From the NCBI GenBank assembly GCA_958510875.1, contig OY294068.1, positions 28,872,297-28,936,296 of the forward strand: a stretch of DNA of 64,000 nt, written 5' to 3'. Positions 13,395 through 23,756 of this stretch are shown here, piece by piece. Positions within the stretch are counted from its first letter, which is position 1; every line of letters starts with the position of its first letter. The position numbers and the translations under genes were made by a program. This DNA comes from Endomychus coccineus. Its lineage: Eukaryota > Arthropoda > Insecta > Coleoptera > Endomychidae. The notes beneath the pieces are model-generated. The model searched no databases, was not told the DNA's origin, and saw only the letters and a program-made list of their open reading frames with translations.

Positions 13395-13540
13395 GGTTTG
13401 TCTAGTGAGGTCTTTCATTATGCCTATAACCTCCAAAGCTACAAAAAAAATTCGAATGCCTATCAACTCTCCCAACATTTCACCGCTGGTTCACACGATG
13501 TTCTTCGAACATTATAGGTTATCCTCTCGTGTAGTCAAAG
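13395..13540 (+). mobile_element. Family A 3'-end fragment
   Basis: The last roughly 145 bp of family A in plus orientation run from a CCTATAACCTCCAAA block to the terminal CGTGTAGTCAAA at 13528-13539. An A-rich tail (CATAAAAAAG) follows. It contains the intact palindrome ATGTTCTTCGAACAT at about 13498-13512. Confidence 0.8.
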
Positions 13541-14543
13541 CATAAAAAAGGCTAATTTTAGGTTTGCTAGAAAAAGTAATTCATTCCATTGTATGATATA
13601 ATAAGGATGGGAGTTAGGTGAATATATTCAAAATTCGATTTGTGAACTCGCAATCTCCTCGCGTTGCGATAACTATCAATACATACATATATTTAAAATA
13701 AATAATCTGAACATCATTGATGTTGTTGACATGAAGAATGACATACCTAATTTACACCAAACAACAATTTACTGTTTCAGCAATTTGAAGTTGGAACAAT
13801 ACGTTGTTCTGGCGAAATAATACGTAATACCATTTTCACAACAATGGAAACAGTTCTAAAAGTTCTTAACTCCCTATCATCCGTCATGCAGTGTGTTTGA
13901 AATTTTTATTCATCTGGTTTAATAACTGGAAGAGATATTTGTCATTCAACATTATAACCCTTTCCTAAAGTAATTATAACAACGGGTAACCAACAGTGGA
14001 GAAATAGTTTGAAAGTGAGCCAGCTTAAGTTTGTAATTAGTCCCATCTGGCGACGATGCCAGCACCGGCCGAGTAATCGATGAGTGACGCCCTCACACAT
14101 GAGACTTCAGTAATGCACTTAAGTTAATTGTTCATCTGTATAAACCCTAGATTACATTCGTACTAAATCCCCTTTCCCTATCTCCGAGTTTTGCAAATAG
14201 TCTTTTATATTAAAATCGTCCCGCATTTATTAAATTTTTTAATATTATTCCAATCTTGAATAAATGTCTGGAATGAAATAGTCAAGACTTCATTCAAAAT
14301 TCTTCAAGTGTTGCGTAACTGTTAAGAGATCTTTGAAATGTACGCTTGCCACTTCTGTGCAAAATTAATTATAGATCGATAGATAGATATATTTAATTGT
14401 GGGTGTAGAACACGTTCAAACAGCACATAATTCAATATGAATTAATTGTGACACAACAACACTGACAATATGGAAATTAATAATTAAAAGAATATGACAA
14501 ATAAATACAATACATATCTCAGTATATACAAAAAATTCTCGCA
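13541..14543. other. No recognised gene
   Basis: AT-rich sequence with no frame of note. Confidence 0.4.
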
Positions 14544-15245
14544 TTAAGCCCTGTTAATACGAAGCCTTATCTTAATTAGATGAGAGGACAGACATTTCAG
14601 CTCAGGAGAGAACCTGTTACATATTTTCAAAATCGAAAATTCAACATTCCGTTGTACTTGATTCAGTTTTTTCGCATTTAAGATGTTCTTTAAATCATGT
14701 GCAATAAGGATGTTCCCGATGATACTCTTGGAATTGCTCAAGATAATTACATACAATAATAATGTTGTTGATAGAACTGTTTTACAACCTGTTTGTTGAT
14801 TTAATTTAAATATTGATCAAACACATCTTTTTTGTAACCGAAATAGCCTATCGACCCGCACCGAATTGTTTCCAAACAGTACACCATATTTCAAGTAATA
14901 TTGTACAAAAGCATGGTAAGCAATCAAAGATGTTTTACTGTCAGTTAAGTATGATATGCTTCTAATAGCAAAACTGTACCTCGAAAGGATATTGGCTGTA
15001 TTTTTGAATTGAGCATACCAATTTAGCCTAGAATCAATAGTTATACCGGGGAAGGATCATTTTTCATCTATACTGATGATTGAGCCGGATAAAGTTCTAT
15101 GTCCAAATTTTATTATCATTGTTTTTCTGTGTTCATCTTCATATTGTTATGTGAAAATCATGTGTTTAAATTGTTTATTGTATGCAATAGCTTATCGTCA
15201 AGTTTCTCTTCAGATACGTTGTATCGTCAGCAAATTGTTGTTTTC
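14544..15245 (-). pseudogene. Non-LTR reverse transcriptase fragment, family D
   Basis: On the minus strand a FADDTTYLKR block (about 15225-15245) carries the RT catalytic Asp pair. After frame breaks come GITIDSRLNWYAQF, RYSFAIRSISYLTD, AYHAFVQYYLKYGVLFG and LFRLQKRCV, a standard order for the thumb and connection of non-LTR RTs. The frame 14544-14756 is the C-terminal part and ends in a clean stop. The 5' portion is absent. No terminus or tail was identified. The family differs from A, B and C in wording. Confidence 0.8.
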
Positions 15246-15400
15246 TTCAATTCATAAAAGAACTTATATAGGTGATGTTAACCCACGGTCGTATACACAG
15301 GTCCGGAAACTCTATGGTTGAGTTGAGTCGCTTACGGGTCCCCACGGTCGAAGTCCCTCGCTCAGCCACTAGCTAGCGCTTGGATCACGAGGGATGTAAA

Positions 15401-15449
15401 ACCATAGATAACTCTACTAGGTAGTACGGTAGTAGAGTTATCTATGGGT
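15401..15449. repeat. Strong hairpin, 18-bp stem
   Basis: Bases 15401-15418 pair with 15431-15449 (one bulged G), leaving a 12-base loop. It lies just inside the left arm of the bracketed segment and may be a subterminal fold. Confidence 0.75.
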
Positions 15450-15591
15450 AAAACGATTTCTTCCCGGAATCACAAGCAGTGTTACTAATGCCCATTTGCA
15501 CCGTTGGAATGGAAAGTAATAAGGTAATATAATACACAATTATCGTAGTGAATTCTACTGAAAACTGTTATTTTCGTAGAGAACTATTGTA

Positions 15592-16305
15592 AAGAAGACC
15601 CGTACCCCTAATTTTTCTGAAACTGAGAAGCAACTGCTTTTAAGCCTTGTGCATAAATATAAGCACATTATTGAATGCAAGAAAACTGACGGTGTCAGTG
15701 TTGATGAGAAGAACAAGGACTGGAAAGCTGTAGCCAATGAATTCAATTCTTAATGTTCAGAATCGAGGTATAGAGAGGTGAAAAATTTTACAGCAACATG
15801 GATGTGCGGAAAGTTGTAGCTCAATTTATCCTCTTCATTAAAAATCTATTATTCACAGGATTCAATCAATGTGCCAATGGAACCTGATAATTGTGACGAA
15901 CCTGGTAATTCTAACGATGAAATCAAAACTACTGATATGGTAAGGTATTTTGGAAAACATAAATATATCGTAGAAACATAATATTTTTTATGACAGAATC
16001 AACCAACATTAGGCTGGGGACTGAGCGAATTCAAGAGCAGCATGTTGAGAACTCGAAAGCCAACTATCTTGAGAAATGCAACTTCCTGTAGGAGAAGACC
16101 TTTAGTTTCTCGGGAATTGACATCCTCGACAATCGCAGAGAAATATGATTCCCTTCTGGAGAAAAGATTGGCCATTGCAGACATGGAATTGGAAAAAAGG
16201 TCACAATGATGTGAAATGGCAGCTTGAACCTCATGAGGGAAGCCCTGCTCTTAGATTCAGAGATAAAGAAACAAACACTTGTTAATTTGAAAGCAAAACA
16301 GTAAT
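15592..16305 (+). pseudogene. Myb/SANT-like DNA-binding protein remnant, Harbinger-associated type
   Basis: The plus frame from 15592 reads KKTRTPNFSETEKQLLLSL, then HKYKHIIECKKTD, NKDWKAVANEFNS and a stop at 15751-15753. That is the first part of the Myb/SANT-like (zeste-type) domain found in the accessory protein of PIF/Harbinger transposons and in related insect repeats. A second part after a frame break includes AEKYDSLLEKRLAIADMELE (about 16135-16195), the usual C-terminal coiled-coil-like end, followed by a stop in AATGATG near 16206. A possible intron boundary (GTAAGG near 15940, TTTATGACAG near 15997) is visible. It is broken by at least two stops, so it is not a working gene. Confidence 0.65.
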
Positions 16306-16462
16306 TTTATAATTTTTAATTAGAAGTAGTAAGAATCTATGTGATTTGTCAATGTTTTTCCTCTATTACTATATATTTTTTTTTAGATTGTAAAGGATCT
16401 TTATTTGTTGGAATGGAAATCCATTATGTTACAAATGAACACTCCATTGTTATGTTGATTTG

Positions 16463-16463
<1 letters not shown>

Positions 16464-16513
<50 letters not shown>
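16464..16513. repeat. TA microsatellite, about 25 units
   Basis: An uninterrupted alternating TA run within the bracketed segment. Confidence 0.95.
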
Positions 16514-16517
<4 letters not shown>

Positions 16518-16984
16518 ATTTCATAGGTATTTTGGATCACCGCATTTTTTAAATTTACGACTTGTTCTCATTGCTACTAGTGAATTTTCAATAAAATTCA
16601 ACCAAACTGATGTGTAGATTCTTATATTTTTATAAACTATTAAAATGATTATCAATTAAATGTGTTCCTGTATTTATTATTCTGATTTGAGAGAGGAATA
16701 GAACTGTTACTCTTGTCAAAATGTATTACTCACCTTAAAAATAACTTCCCCTTTTTCGTACACATAAAAGACCTCGTTAAAACGATTTCTTTCCGGAGTG
16801 TGTACTTATTATCTAAGGCTTTTTTTGGTAGTAATTTAAAAAGGAAATGTATGAAAATAATCGATCGCATATAAACATTTTTTTAATAGAATTAGGATAA
16901 CAATCAAAATACATGTGTACTAATAAACTATAAAAGAGTTCACACTGTGGATATATTATAACACTATAAATAAGAAATAATCAC

Positions 16985-17290
16985 CCTCATCCACTAAAAA
17001 TACTGGTAAAGTACTGAGGACCTTTCGGCTACCAAGTAGCCATCATCAGAGTAAACTAAATTATAAATCAAAATGTGCCTGTTTAAATACTATTCGGGGA
17101 TAATAATGTAAACAAGGGGTTATCGTCAGCTGGAGATAAATCGAAATTTAGTAAATTGCTTTCTTGTTTATACATTTCCATTCCTTCTAAATTACCTAGA
17201 AATTCGTCTGTACTGTGTTTTAAAAGTGATAAGCTTTCTTGAGAAATGGTGTGACCTGTATTCAAAATATGTTCGGCTATCGCTTATTTT
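16985..17290 (-). pseudogene. Penelope-like element 3' fragment
   Basis: The minus frame 17083-17265 reads NTGHTISQESLSLLKHST and then a tail with FLGNLEGMEMYKQ and ending in ADDNPLF. This matches the layout downstream of the GIY-YIG domain in Penelope-like elements (an ...H...GH... block, then an E-rich block, then an LN/NP ending). Downstream on the element strand (17060-17012) is a CTCTGATGATGGCTACTTGG run followed by TAGCCGAAAGGTCC, the common stop-proximal Penelope tail wording. RT and most of the endonuclease are absent. Confidence 0.6.
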
Positions 17291-17706
17291 TCACTATTAT
17301 TTTTCTTTATATGGGCAAAATGTTCCTTATAACGAGTTGAAACGATTCATTCCCGGAATCGCAGGCATCCACTTTTTCCGCATTTCTGCATCTTTCGGCA
17401 ATTTAAAAACAGAAGTTTTTTGTTTTGCAATTTTGTACCCCGTTTTGCATTTCGGCACAATGCACGGTTTCATTTTTGCTGAAAACGCAGGTATTCCTTC
17501 TGTTTACAAGTTAACTGTCAAATGTCACGGAATACTCTTCATAGAGATCAAGATGATACCCTTACGTGACGCCCACGTTCGTACATCCCTACGTGACGAC
17601 TTTTGGTACTACGCGCACTTGGACGCGTAAGCGACTCACTGCTCAGATAGGAAACAGCCTCGAGTTTCCAGACCTGTCTATACGACCGTGTGTTAACCTC
17701 ATTGAT

Positions 17707-18119
17707 GATAAATAAATATTATAGGCCAAGATAGGAAACTCGAGTGCAAGGAGTAAGATGATAGGTGTCGGCAATGATGGCAGAGCAGGTTCTTGCGCTC
17801 TGTCGGAAGTTAGCGAGTACTAATTCACTCCTTTTTCGTATAAGAACCTGGGCTCCCCTCCATCGTTACCTATATCGACGTACCTCGCTCTATAGTGTGG
17901 CACATGCAGGCTACTATCCTGGCCTCTCTAATATGCATGTATTGTGCCAGGTGTATTGCCAAAATAGTTGATATAGAGATGAACCTAACTTTCATGATGC
18001 CACAGAGGAATTAATTTATTGTAATCTTATTATAAGGTACTATTGCTACACCCTTCACTATGTGATATGCAATTTTATCCATATTGTAAAATTAAACACT
18101 ACAATGTTGATATCACTTT
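17707..18119. other. No recognised gene
   Basis: The short plus frame 17765-17971 has no motif. The phrase GATAGGAAACTCGAG (17732-17746) repeats text from the adjoining right arm. Confidence 0.35.
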
Positions 18120-18735
18120 TATTTGTAACTTCCGTTAACCGAGTTTCAGCGTTATTACGCCATCTTCAGACGGTATTCAACTACAATCCAAATACGTATC
18201 TTAAAATGTAAATATACTCATCGGTAAGAGAATTATTACTATAGGATTACATGGTAGGTCTTTACATTCTAATAATGACGAATTGCTATTAACAGTAGAA
18301 TATAGAAGCTAATCAGGACAATAATGCATGGCATAAATACATCGCACAGCTTCAAATAATGATGAATAAGTTAGGTCTGAGTACGTTATGATCATTAAGA
18401 AGTAGCGTATTGATTTTGTGTTTGACAATTTCTAAAGATTCCAGCAAGTTTAGTTTCGAGCTTTTATCAGCTATGGGTAAAACATGTAATCTGTCTATTT
18501 CAGGGAAAAAATGATAATTATCGAAAAAATTATCTGCAAATGTGGAACCTGTTTTTAAAAGCATATTTATGTTCATTAAACCTAATAGAAAATAAGCGTC
18601 CTGTTTGACCTGTATAAAAGGAAACACATTTCTGACAAGATATCTCATAAACTCCAGATTTATCAAGAGAGGAAGGAACGTTTGCTACCCGAACGTAAAT
18701 GAGTGGACGAGGCGGAAATGGGAGAATCCTCACCC
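18120..18735 (-). pseudogene. Penelope-like element with GIY-YIG endonuclease remnant
   Basis: The minus frame 18530-18733 contains KSGVYEISCQKCVSFYTGQT and, after it, a GRLFSIRFNEHKYAFKN run. This is a GIY-YIG fold with its Cys pair and the R...EH motif; Y-I-G is changed to Y-T-G. A frameshift near 18600 moves the rest to frame 18352-18666, which continues FADNFFDNYHFF, then VLPIADKSSKLNLLESLEI and NTLLLNDHN, the usual Penelope C-terminus. The 3' flank (18180-18140) has the CTGAAGATGGCGTAATAACG wording typical of these elements. The RT domain is missing. Confidence 0.8.
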
Positions 18736-18994
18736 CAGGTATTACTCATTCAAAGCGAGTTACATGTATAGCAGTTTTTGATTTGGCGTTTGAAAACTTA
18801 AATTTGTTAATATGGTCAGCTGTGCAGCATGTGGATGTTCTCAAACTTCCAAAAACCAATCTTTTGACCTCACATTCCATCAGTGAGTATTATTTTTCGT
18901 CATTTCAATAATTATTCGGTTAATGTCTATAGACGTATTTTCACATTTTTACAATCGAATCAATAGTCGAGTCCAACGAAAATTTAGTCGTGGG

Positions 18995-19590
18995 TTTTCG
19001 GGGTCGCTGATTACGATTCTGAACTCAGATCGGTCAAAATCGAACTCCCCAGCTGGTAATTGGCCACTTTAATTGAACAAAGTGCATATTTTTTAAATTT
19101 CATCAAAAATAGCCAGGAAAAATCACACGGGGTTTTTGGAGTCGCTGATTACGATTCTGAACTCAGATTGGCCAAAATCGATCTTCCCAGCTGGTAATTG
19201 GCCAGTTTAATTGGACAAAATTGATCATTTTTTTCTTAATTTCATCTCAAATAGACAGGAAAAATTACTCAGGGATTTTCGGAGTCGCTGAGTACGATTC
19301 TGAAGTCAAATTGTCCAAAATCGAACTCCTCAGCTGGTAATTGGCAGGTTTAATTGGACAAAATTGACCATTTCCAAAATTTCATCAAAACTAACAATTT
19401 GACTTCAGAATCGTACTCAGCGACTCCGAGAACCCCCGAGTAATTTTTCCTGTCTATTTGCGATGAAATTGAGGAAAAATTATCAATTTTGTCACATTAA
19501 ACTGGCCAATTACCAGCTGGGAAGATCGATTTTGGCCAATCTGAGTTCAGAATCGTAATCAGCGACCCCGAAAACCCCCGATTGAATTTA
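18995..19590. repeat. Five-unit repeat block: three direct then two inverted units
   Basis: A unit of about 138-144 bp is anchored by GTCGCTGA at 19003, 19141 and 19285, and by its reverse complement TCAGCGAC at 19417 and 19559. Each unit also carries AGCTGGTAATTGGCCA-type text and an ATTTCATC block. The forward units run to about 19390 and the reversed pair from about 19395, so the last forward and first reversed units form a large hairpin. There is no coding capacity. It is probably a foldback or satellite-like element. Confidence 0.85.
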
Positions 19591-20835
19591 GCCAATAATT
19601 GGTCAATTTTTCGTTTAAAAAAAAATAATGAATTTGCACGAAAAACTAACCGGTAAGCTTTTTCTAGAAGTCATTCGGAATCGAATGCACTTTGTTTCAT
19701 CAAAATCGGTCCATATCTTTCGATTTTCGTAATGAAATACCTATTTGACTCAACTACAACTAAGATGAGTGAAATTTGGATAAAATCAGCAATTACATGT
19801 TGCCCCAAAGTCTACCAAGATTATGCCAATGACTTCGTCCTCTCGCTATTTATTCGAAGGTTTTAACCCTTCGGGCATGCGCAGCGTACTGACCATAGGC
19901 CTATTATCCTAAGGAGACGGAACATCTCATTCATAAAACTCCATTTGACTTGTCGCAATGATTACATGAAGTATGACAGAGAAAACCAACGGACCTCTTG
20001 TCGTCGAGTCATAATTACTCCTTATTGGCAACGCTGTAACTATGATTGAAAACTTGGTACCACTTGTAAGGCAACACCGCTTCGATATAGCTACGAGAAA
20101 TACGGAAGCTGTCAAATTGCGTTGTACAGAACAAAGTCCCCATTCATAAAAGGTGTGCGACGTTGTCGCCTTCTGAACAAATGATGCAATCGAATGGAAT
20201 AGTTCTGTTTAAAAATTTTAATATTCTATAATTCGATTGTATATTCCAGGTTACCACGAATCATAAAATATTTTACAGAGAAAACGACATTATTGCTTCT
20301 GATATATCCAATAAATAATGCTATGGACGTTGTTACAATAATTACAAATCTCAATCCGGCACACAGAACAACTAATCCAGCAACAGCACATTCCATTCAA
20401 CCATACTTGTAATATACAGCGGTCTGAGTGGCCCGAAATTTTGGCAATGTCTGATCGTGTTTAAATGTAAACAATTGTGTCTCCTTAGGATAATAGGTCT
20501 ATGGTACTGACCGACATCCTATTAATAAACAATGACAGGACACTGACAGAGTCGGTGAAACACGTGATTTTCTTTCCATACATTATTTCAAGCAAGGTCT
20601 ACAGACTGACGAACATTAGCGCCCCTCAAGAAAGAAATCATGAAAAATATCGTTAAAGACGATTGTTTTCCAAGAGCCTCTGAGAGTTCTCTTGACAATA
20701 AATGTTTTATTAGCTGGGAAGTAGTTATTCAAGAAATATTGACAGAACCTACGTTAGAACATCGTAAAGTATATTTAACTTAATTAACGTATGTATATAA
20801 TATAAACTTCATAGACTGGTAGCATAACTTGATTC
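19591..20835. other. No recognised gene; contains an inverted-repeat pair
   Basis: Unassigned sequence apart from the inverted repeat at 19889-20508. The short minus frame 19927-20115 has no motif. Confidence 0.4.
19889..20508. repeat. 29-30 bp inverted repeats bracketing about 560 bp
   Basis: The left arm 19889-19917 (text TATTATCCTAAGGAGA) and right arm 20480-20508 are reverse complements with one or two mismatches. The bases just outside differ. A phrase resembling the left flank (CCTTCG...ATGCGCA...CTGACC) also occurs near 40437-40472. It is a candidate small TIR element. Confidence 0.5.
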
Positions 20836-21179
20836 TTAGATCTTATTGTAATGTGACAAAATCAATGAAATAATAATTACCCAGAGTTTTCCAACAAGGG
20901 GATTTGCACAATTCATGACACTTTTTATATAAGGTATATATCTGTCCACCCGGGTGTAGATGGCTGGTTTATTTGGCTGGGCACAACCGTATCCTGACGA
21001 TACTATTCCGTATATGATGTTTTTACAAAACAGAGGTCCTCCCGAATCGCCTTGACACGTATCACGTCCTCCTCCTTTATGCAAGGTACACAAAATAGTA
21101 CTAGGCAACCACATCCCTACATAACCATCGCACTCACTATTTTTCAATAATCTTATATCGGCGCACATCAGATGTGGGG
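20836..21179 (-). CDS. Trypsin-like serine protease, C-terminal exon (partial)
   Basis: This encodes the last third of an S1-family serine protease, presumably secreted. Visible on the minus strand are a CADIRLLKNSEC block, then RDTCQGDSGGPLFC with the active-site Ser. After it come GIVSSGYGC, NKPAIYTRV and a final helix YIPYIKSVM. Asp sits six residues before the Ser (position 189 in chymotrypsin numbering), as in trypsin-specific enzymes. The usual Gly near position 226 is Ala (KPAIY). The protein ends with a hydrophobic stretch LWVIIISLILSHYNKI, longer than a plain trypsin and possibly a membrane or GPI-type tail. The stop is at 20836-20838; a possible poly(A) signal on the minus strand is at 20706-20711. 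The 5' part, with His and Asp of the triad, lies in or beyond the gap. A reading that runs through the gap to 21462 is not credible (see the next entries). Confidence 0.85.
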
Positions 21180-21379
21180 NNNNNNNNNNNNNNNNNNNNN
21201 NNNNNNNNNNNNNNNNNNNNNNNNNNNNNNNNNNNNNNNNNNNNNNNNNNNNNNNNNNNNNNNNNNNNNNNNNNNNNNNNNNNNNNNNNNNNNNNNNNNN
21301 NNNNNNNNNNNNNNNNNNNNNNNNNNNNNNNNNNNNNNNNNNNNNNNNNNNNNNNNNNNNNNNNNNNNNNNNNNNNNNN
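21180..21379. other. Assembly gap, 200 N
   Basis: A run of exactly 200 N, probably a placeholder of arbitrary length. True distance and continuity across it are unknown. Confidence 0.99.
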
Positions 21380-21525
21380 GTGTAACCAAAGTATAAAAAA
21401 GTATCCACTTCAAAGTTGATGCCAGTATCTCCCTTGGTGATATTGGCTCTCTTGTTCAACATATCCTTTTTAGTTTTGGCCCTACTATATTTAATAATTC
21501 ATTAAAAGTATCACAGGACATCAGT
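21380..21525 (-). pseudogene. PIF/Harbinger transposase N-terminal fragment
   Basis: On the minus strand the frame DTFNELLNIVGPKLKRIC, stop, TREPISPREILASTLKW matches the start of PIF/Harbinger transposases (F..LL..VGP, then ...I(S)PxERLxxTLRFLATG). It has one in-frame stop and is cut by the gap. An overlapping frame that opens at 21462 and enters the gap is a shadow of this fragment. Confidence 0.7.
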
Positions 21526-22030
21526 AAATAATTCAAATATTTTTCGGTATGTTAACCTCATTTCCTGTAGTAAATTATGATAAGCCCCTTGTGAACTTCT
21601 TCTCTCATAAATATTGTATTGCGAAAACCGCTTTGGTCTCTCTATTTATTTAAGTTTGAGTGGTAAAAGACTTAATGATAACATACTGTAGCTTTGTTAG
21701 ACCGTTTACAATAGTATTCTTCCATTTTTGAAGTTAAAACTATATGATCGTTGCAAAAAGTTAAAATTAATTCAACTTTTCCGTCGTCGGAAAATAAATT
21801 GAAAGTTTCGTATTACAAAGGCCCGCCACACTTTATTTACAATAATTAACCAATAGTAGCACTTTCTGATCAACAGTATGCTTTATGCTTAACCCTAGAG
21901 TACTTCTCTTTGGTGTAACTGAACATGAAAAGGAAAATCTAGACTATGTGGTAAGGTTATCAGGTATAGAAGTATCATTTATAGTTGTTCTGTGGGAGTA
22001 TCATTTACGCTTAAATTACAAATTCTGGGC
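21526..22030. other. No recognised gene
   Basis: No motif-bearing frame was seen on either strand. Confidence 0.4.
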
Positions 22031-22034
22031 TCAA

Positions 22035-23075
22035 TCATATATGTGGAGGAACTTCAAGACATGAAAGCCGCCTCGCCTGGCCAGAGAGTCAGTCATTTCA
22101 TTTCCTTCAACTTCACTGTATCCAGGGATCCAGATGAGTTGAACTTTATGTCTCCTAGCTAGTTCAGCCAGTGTATTCCTGCATTCTTTGACAAGCCTTG
22201 ATGTGACTCTGGGTGATTTCAGAGCTCCCAGAGCCGAACGGCTGTCTGTGCCTATTCACATTGTTTCTTCGCAGGTTTTCCATGGTACAAGTCAATATTA
22301 CGTAGACCTCCGCCTGAAAAACTGCGCAGTAGGCGCCTAGAGTCACTGAGATAGTTATCTTTGGCCTTTTTAGGTACACTCCCAGACCAGAAGTCTGACC
22401 TACCTTGGACCCATCTGTGAACCATTCGAGCCCATCTGGTGGCAATAGGGTGAGAGTTTCGCTTCTCCAATCTCCTCTATCCGGGATGAAGATTTTGAGA
22501 GAAGTGAGACATATAGCTGGGATCATGCTATCTTGCTTCATTTCTAATATGGGGCATTTAGAGATTAACTCACTTGAAATTCATGAGTGTCCACGAGAGT
22601 AGAGCGTTTTGATCCAGTGGCCTAGGCCCTTCAATATATACACCGTTCTCATGGCCTCAGTTTTTATGTATAAGTATGGAGGTGATAATTCGTCGAGACT
22701 TTCAAGGGCTCTCGTTGGAGCCGACCTCCTACCGTTCAATATGCCTACGCAGGCAAGCCGCTGCAATCGGTCCAGGGAACGCTGGGACGTACCAGTCCTT
22801 GTCCCCGACCATCATACCATAGACCTTATTACTGCGATATAGATCCAATGAATAATCTTTGGCTGTAAACCCCATGTGCTGCTGGAAGCTCTTCTGCACG
22901 CCCAAAATGAAGCAGAGGCCTCCCTCACTCGATATTCGAGGTGTTCGCACCAGGTCAGTTTAGAGTCTAAGGTTACTTCCGGAAACTTCACCGACCCTTT
23001 GAATTGAGTGGGTGGGATGTACGACCCTTGCCCTTGTGATGGTATTTTTCTACAGGACATAAACCTATTTGATGC
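22035..23075 (-). pseudogene. Non-LTR retrotransposon family E: RT end plus RNase H
   Basis: Minus-strand order is as follows. RT thumb VKFPEVTLDSKLTWCEHLEY and GLQPKIIHWIYIAVIRSMV (about 23000-22810) comes first, then SPPYLYIKTEAMRT (about 22690). The RNase H domain follows with GLEWFTDGSKVGQTSGLGVY and an AEVYVILTC block (about 22440-22290). Last is IWIPGYSEVEGNEMTDSLAR (about 22150-22080), the third RNase H motif region. Stops and frameshifts separate the pieces. RNase H in this position is typical of R1/LOA/I-type elements. Endonuclease, RT core and 3' tail are not present in this copy. Confidence 0.85.
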
Positions 23076-23756
23076 GTCAATAATTCACTATTATATGCGG
23101 CGATCTGTGCAGCTGTTAAAGCAGTATTGGACTGAAAATGGATATAGGCCCTTTTGTTGTGAGACGCCTCATATTTAGACTGATTACAATACTGCCTTCA
23201 TAGTTCGTATAACGGGTTCATTCATCAAATATTTCATATAAGCTCATTTCGAAATGAAATTGAGTGATAATTGTAAAAAATATTTATCCTATGATAATAA
23301 ATGCCACGGTTAAAATTCCGGATACTTTCAAACGGATATTGAGGCTATTGACATAATTGAATTTAGTTGGAGGTACTGGCAGTACATTTCCCAAATAAAT
23401 TTCGTAGGATTTAACTAAAGCTATTTACTCGTTTCAGGGAATGTAATGATCTGAATCGACTCCCTGAAAGCAAGTTAAATTATGAAAGTTTGGACAGTGG
23501 AAGCCAACGCACAGGATGTAGAACATGTAGCAGGGTGAACACGATTTGGATATCCCTCGCTACAGGACGACCCTTCATTTAAACTAAACAAATCCTGTTC
23601 GTCTATAAATCACTGTTGCTTTTACAAGCGGGGAAAACCTCGACTTGGAACTTTCATAAAATTAGTTTACGATCTCAATTTCAATTTAAAATGTTTCTTT
23701 CAATCTGGGTGGGTTTTACTTATGCTGAAACATGTTATTAATGTAATAGTTGGTAA
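23076..23756. other. No recognised gene
   Basis: No coding motif. The sequence leads into the duplicated block at 23757. Confidence 0.4.

Larger units (their letters stand above)
15278..17706. mobile_element. 2.4-kb segment bracketed by long imperfect inverted repeats
   Basis: The left arm (about 15278-15345) and the reverse complement of the right arm (about 17628-17706) share TTAACnCACGGTCGTATA-type text. They also share ACAGGTCyGGAAACTC and GAGTCGCTTACG, with a roughly 15-base insertion in the right arm. The interior holds a Myb/SANT-type ORF remnant, a TA microsatellite and a Penelope 3' fragment. I read it as a decayed DNA transposon that took later insertions. Target duplication is not clear. 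A conserved phrase AAACGATTnnTTCCCGGAAT recurs in direct orientation near 15452 and 17339, with a diverged version near 16781. Confidence 0.55.

Noticed and set aside
17226..17630. 134-codon plus-strand ORF
   Set aside because: It overlaps the Penelope fragment in antisense and the right arm of the bracketed segment; no motif.
21172..21419. Plus- and minus-strand frames made mostly of X
   Set aside because: They exist only because the N run has no stop codons.
20836..21462. A 208-residue protein running through the N gap
   Set aside because: The N-terminal part is a shadow of a Harbinger transposase fragment in another frame, and the 200 N have arbitrary length. Only 20836-21179 is kept as coding.
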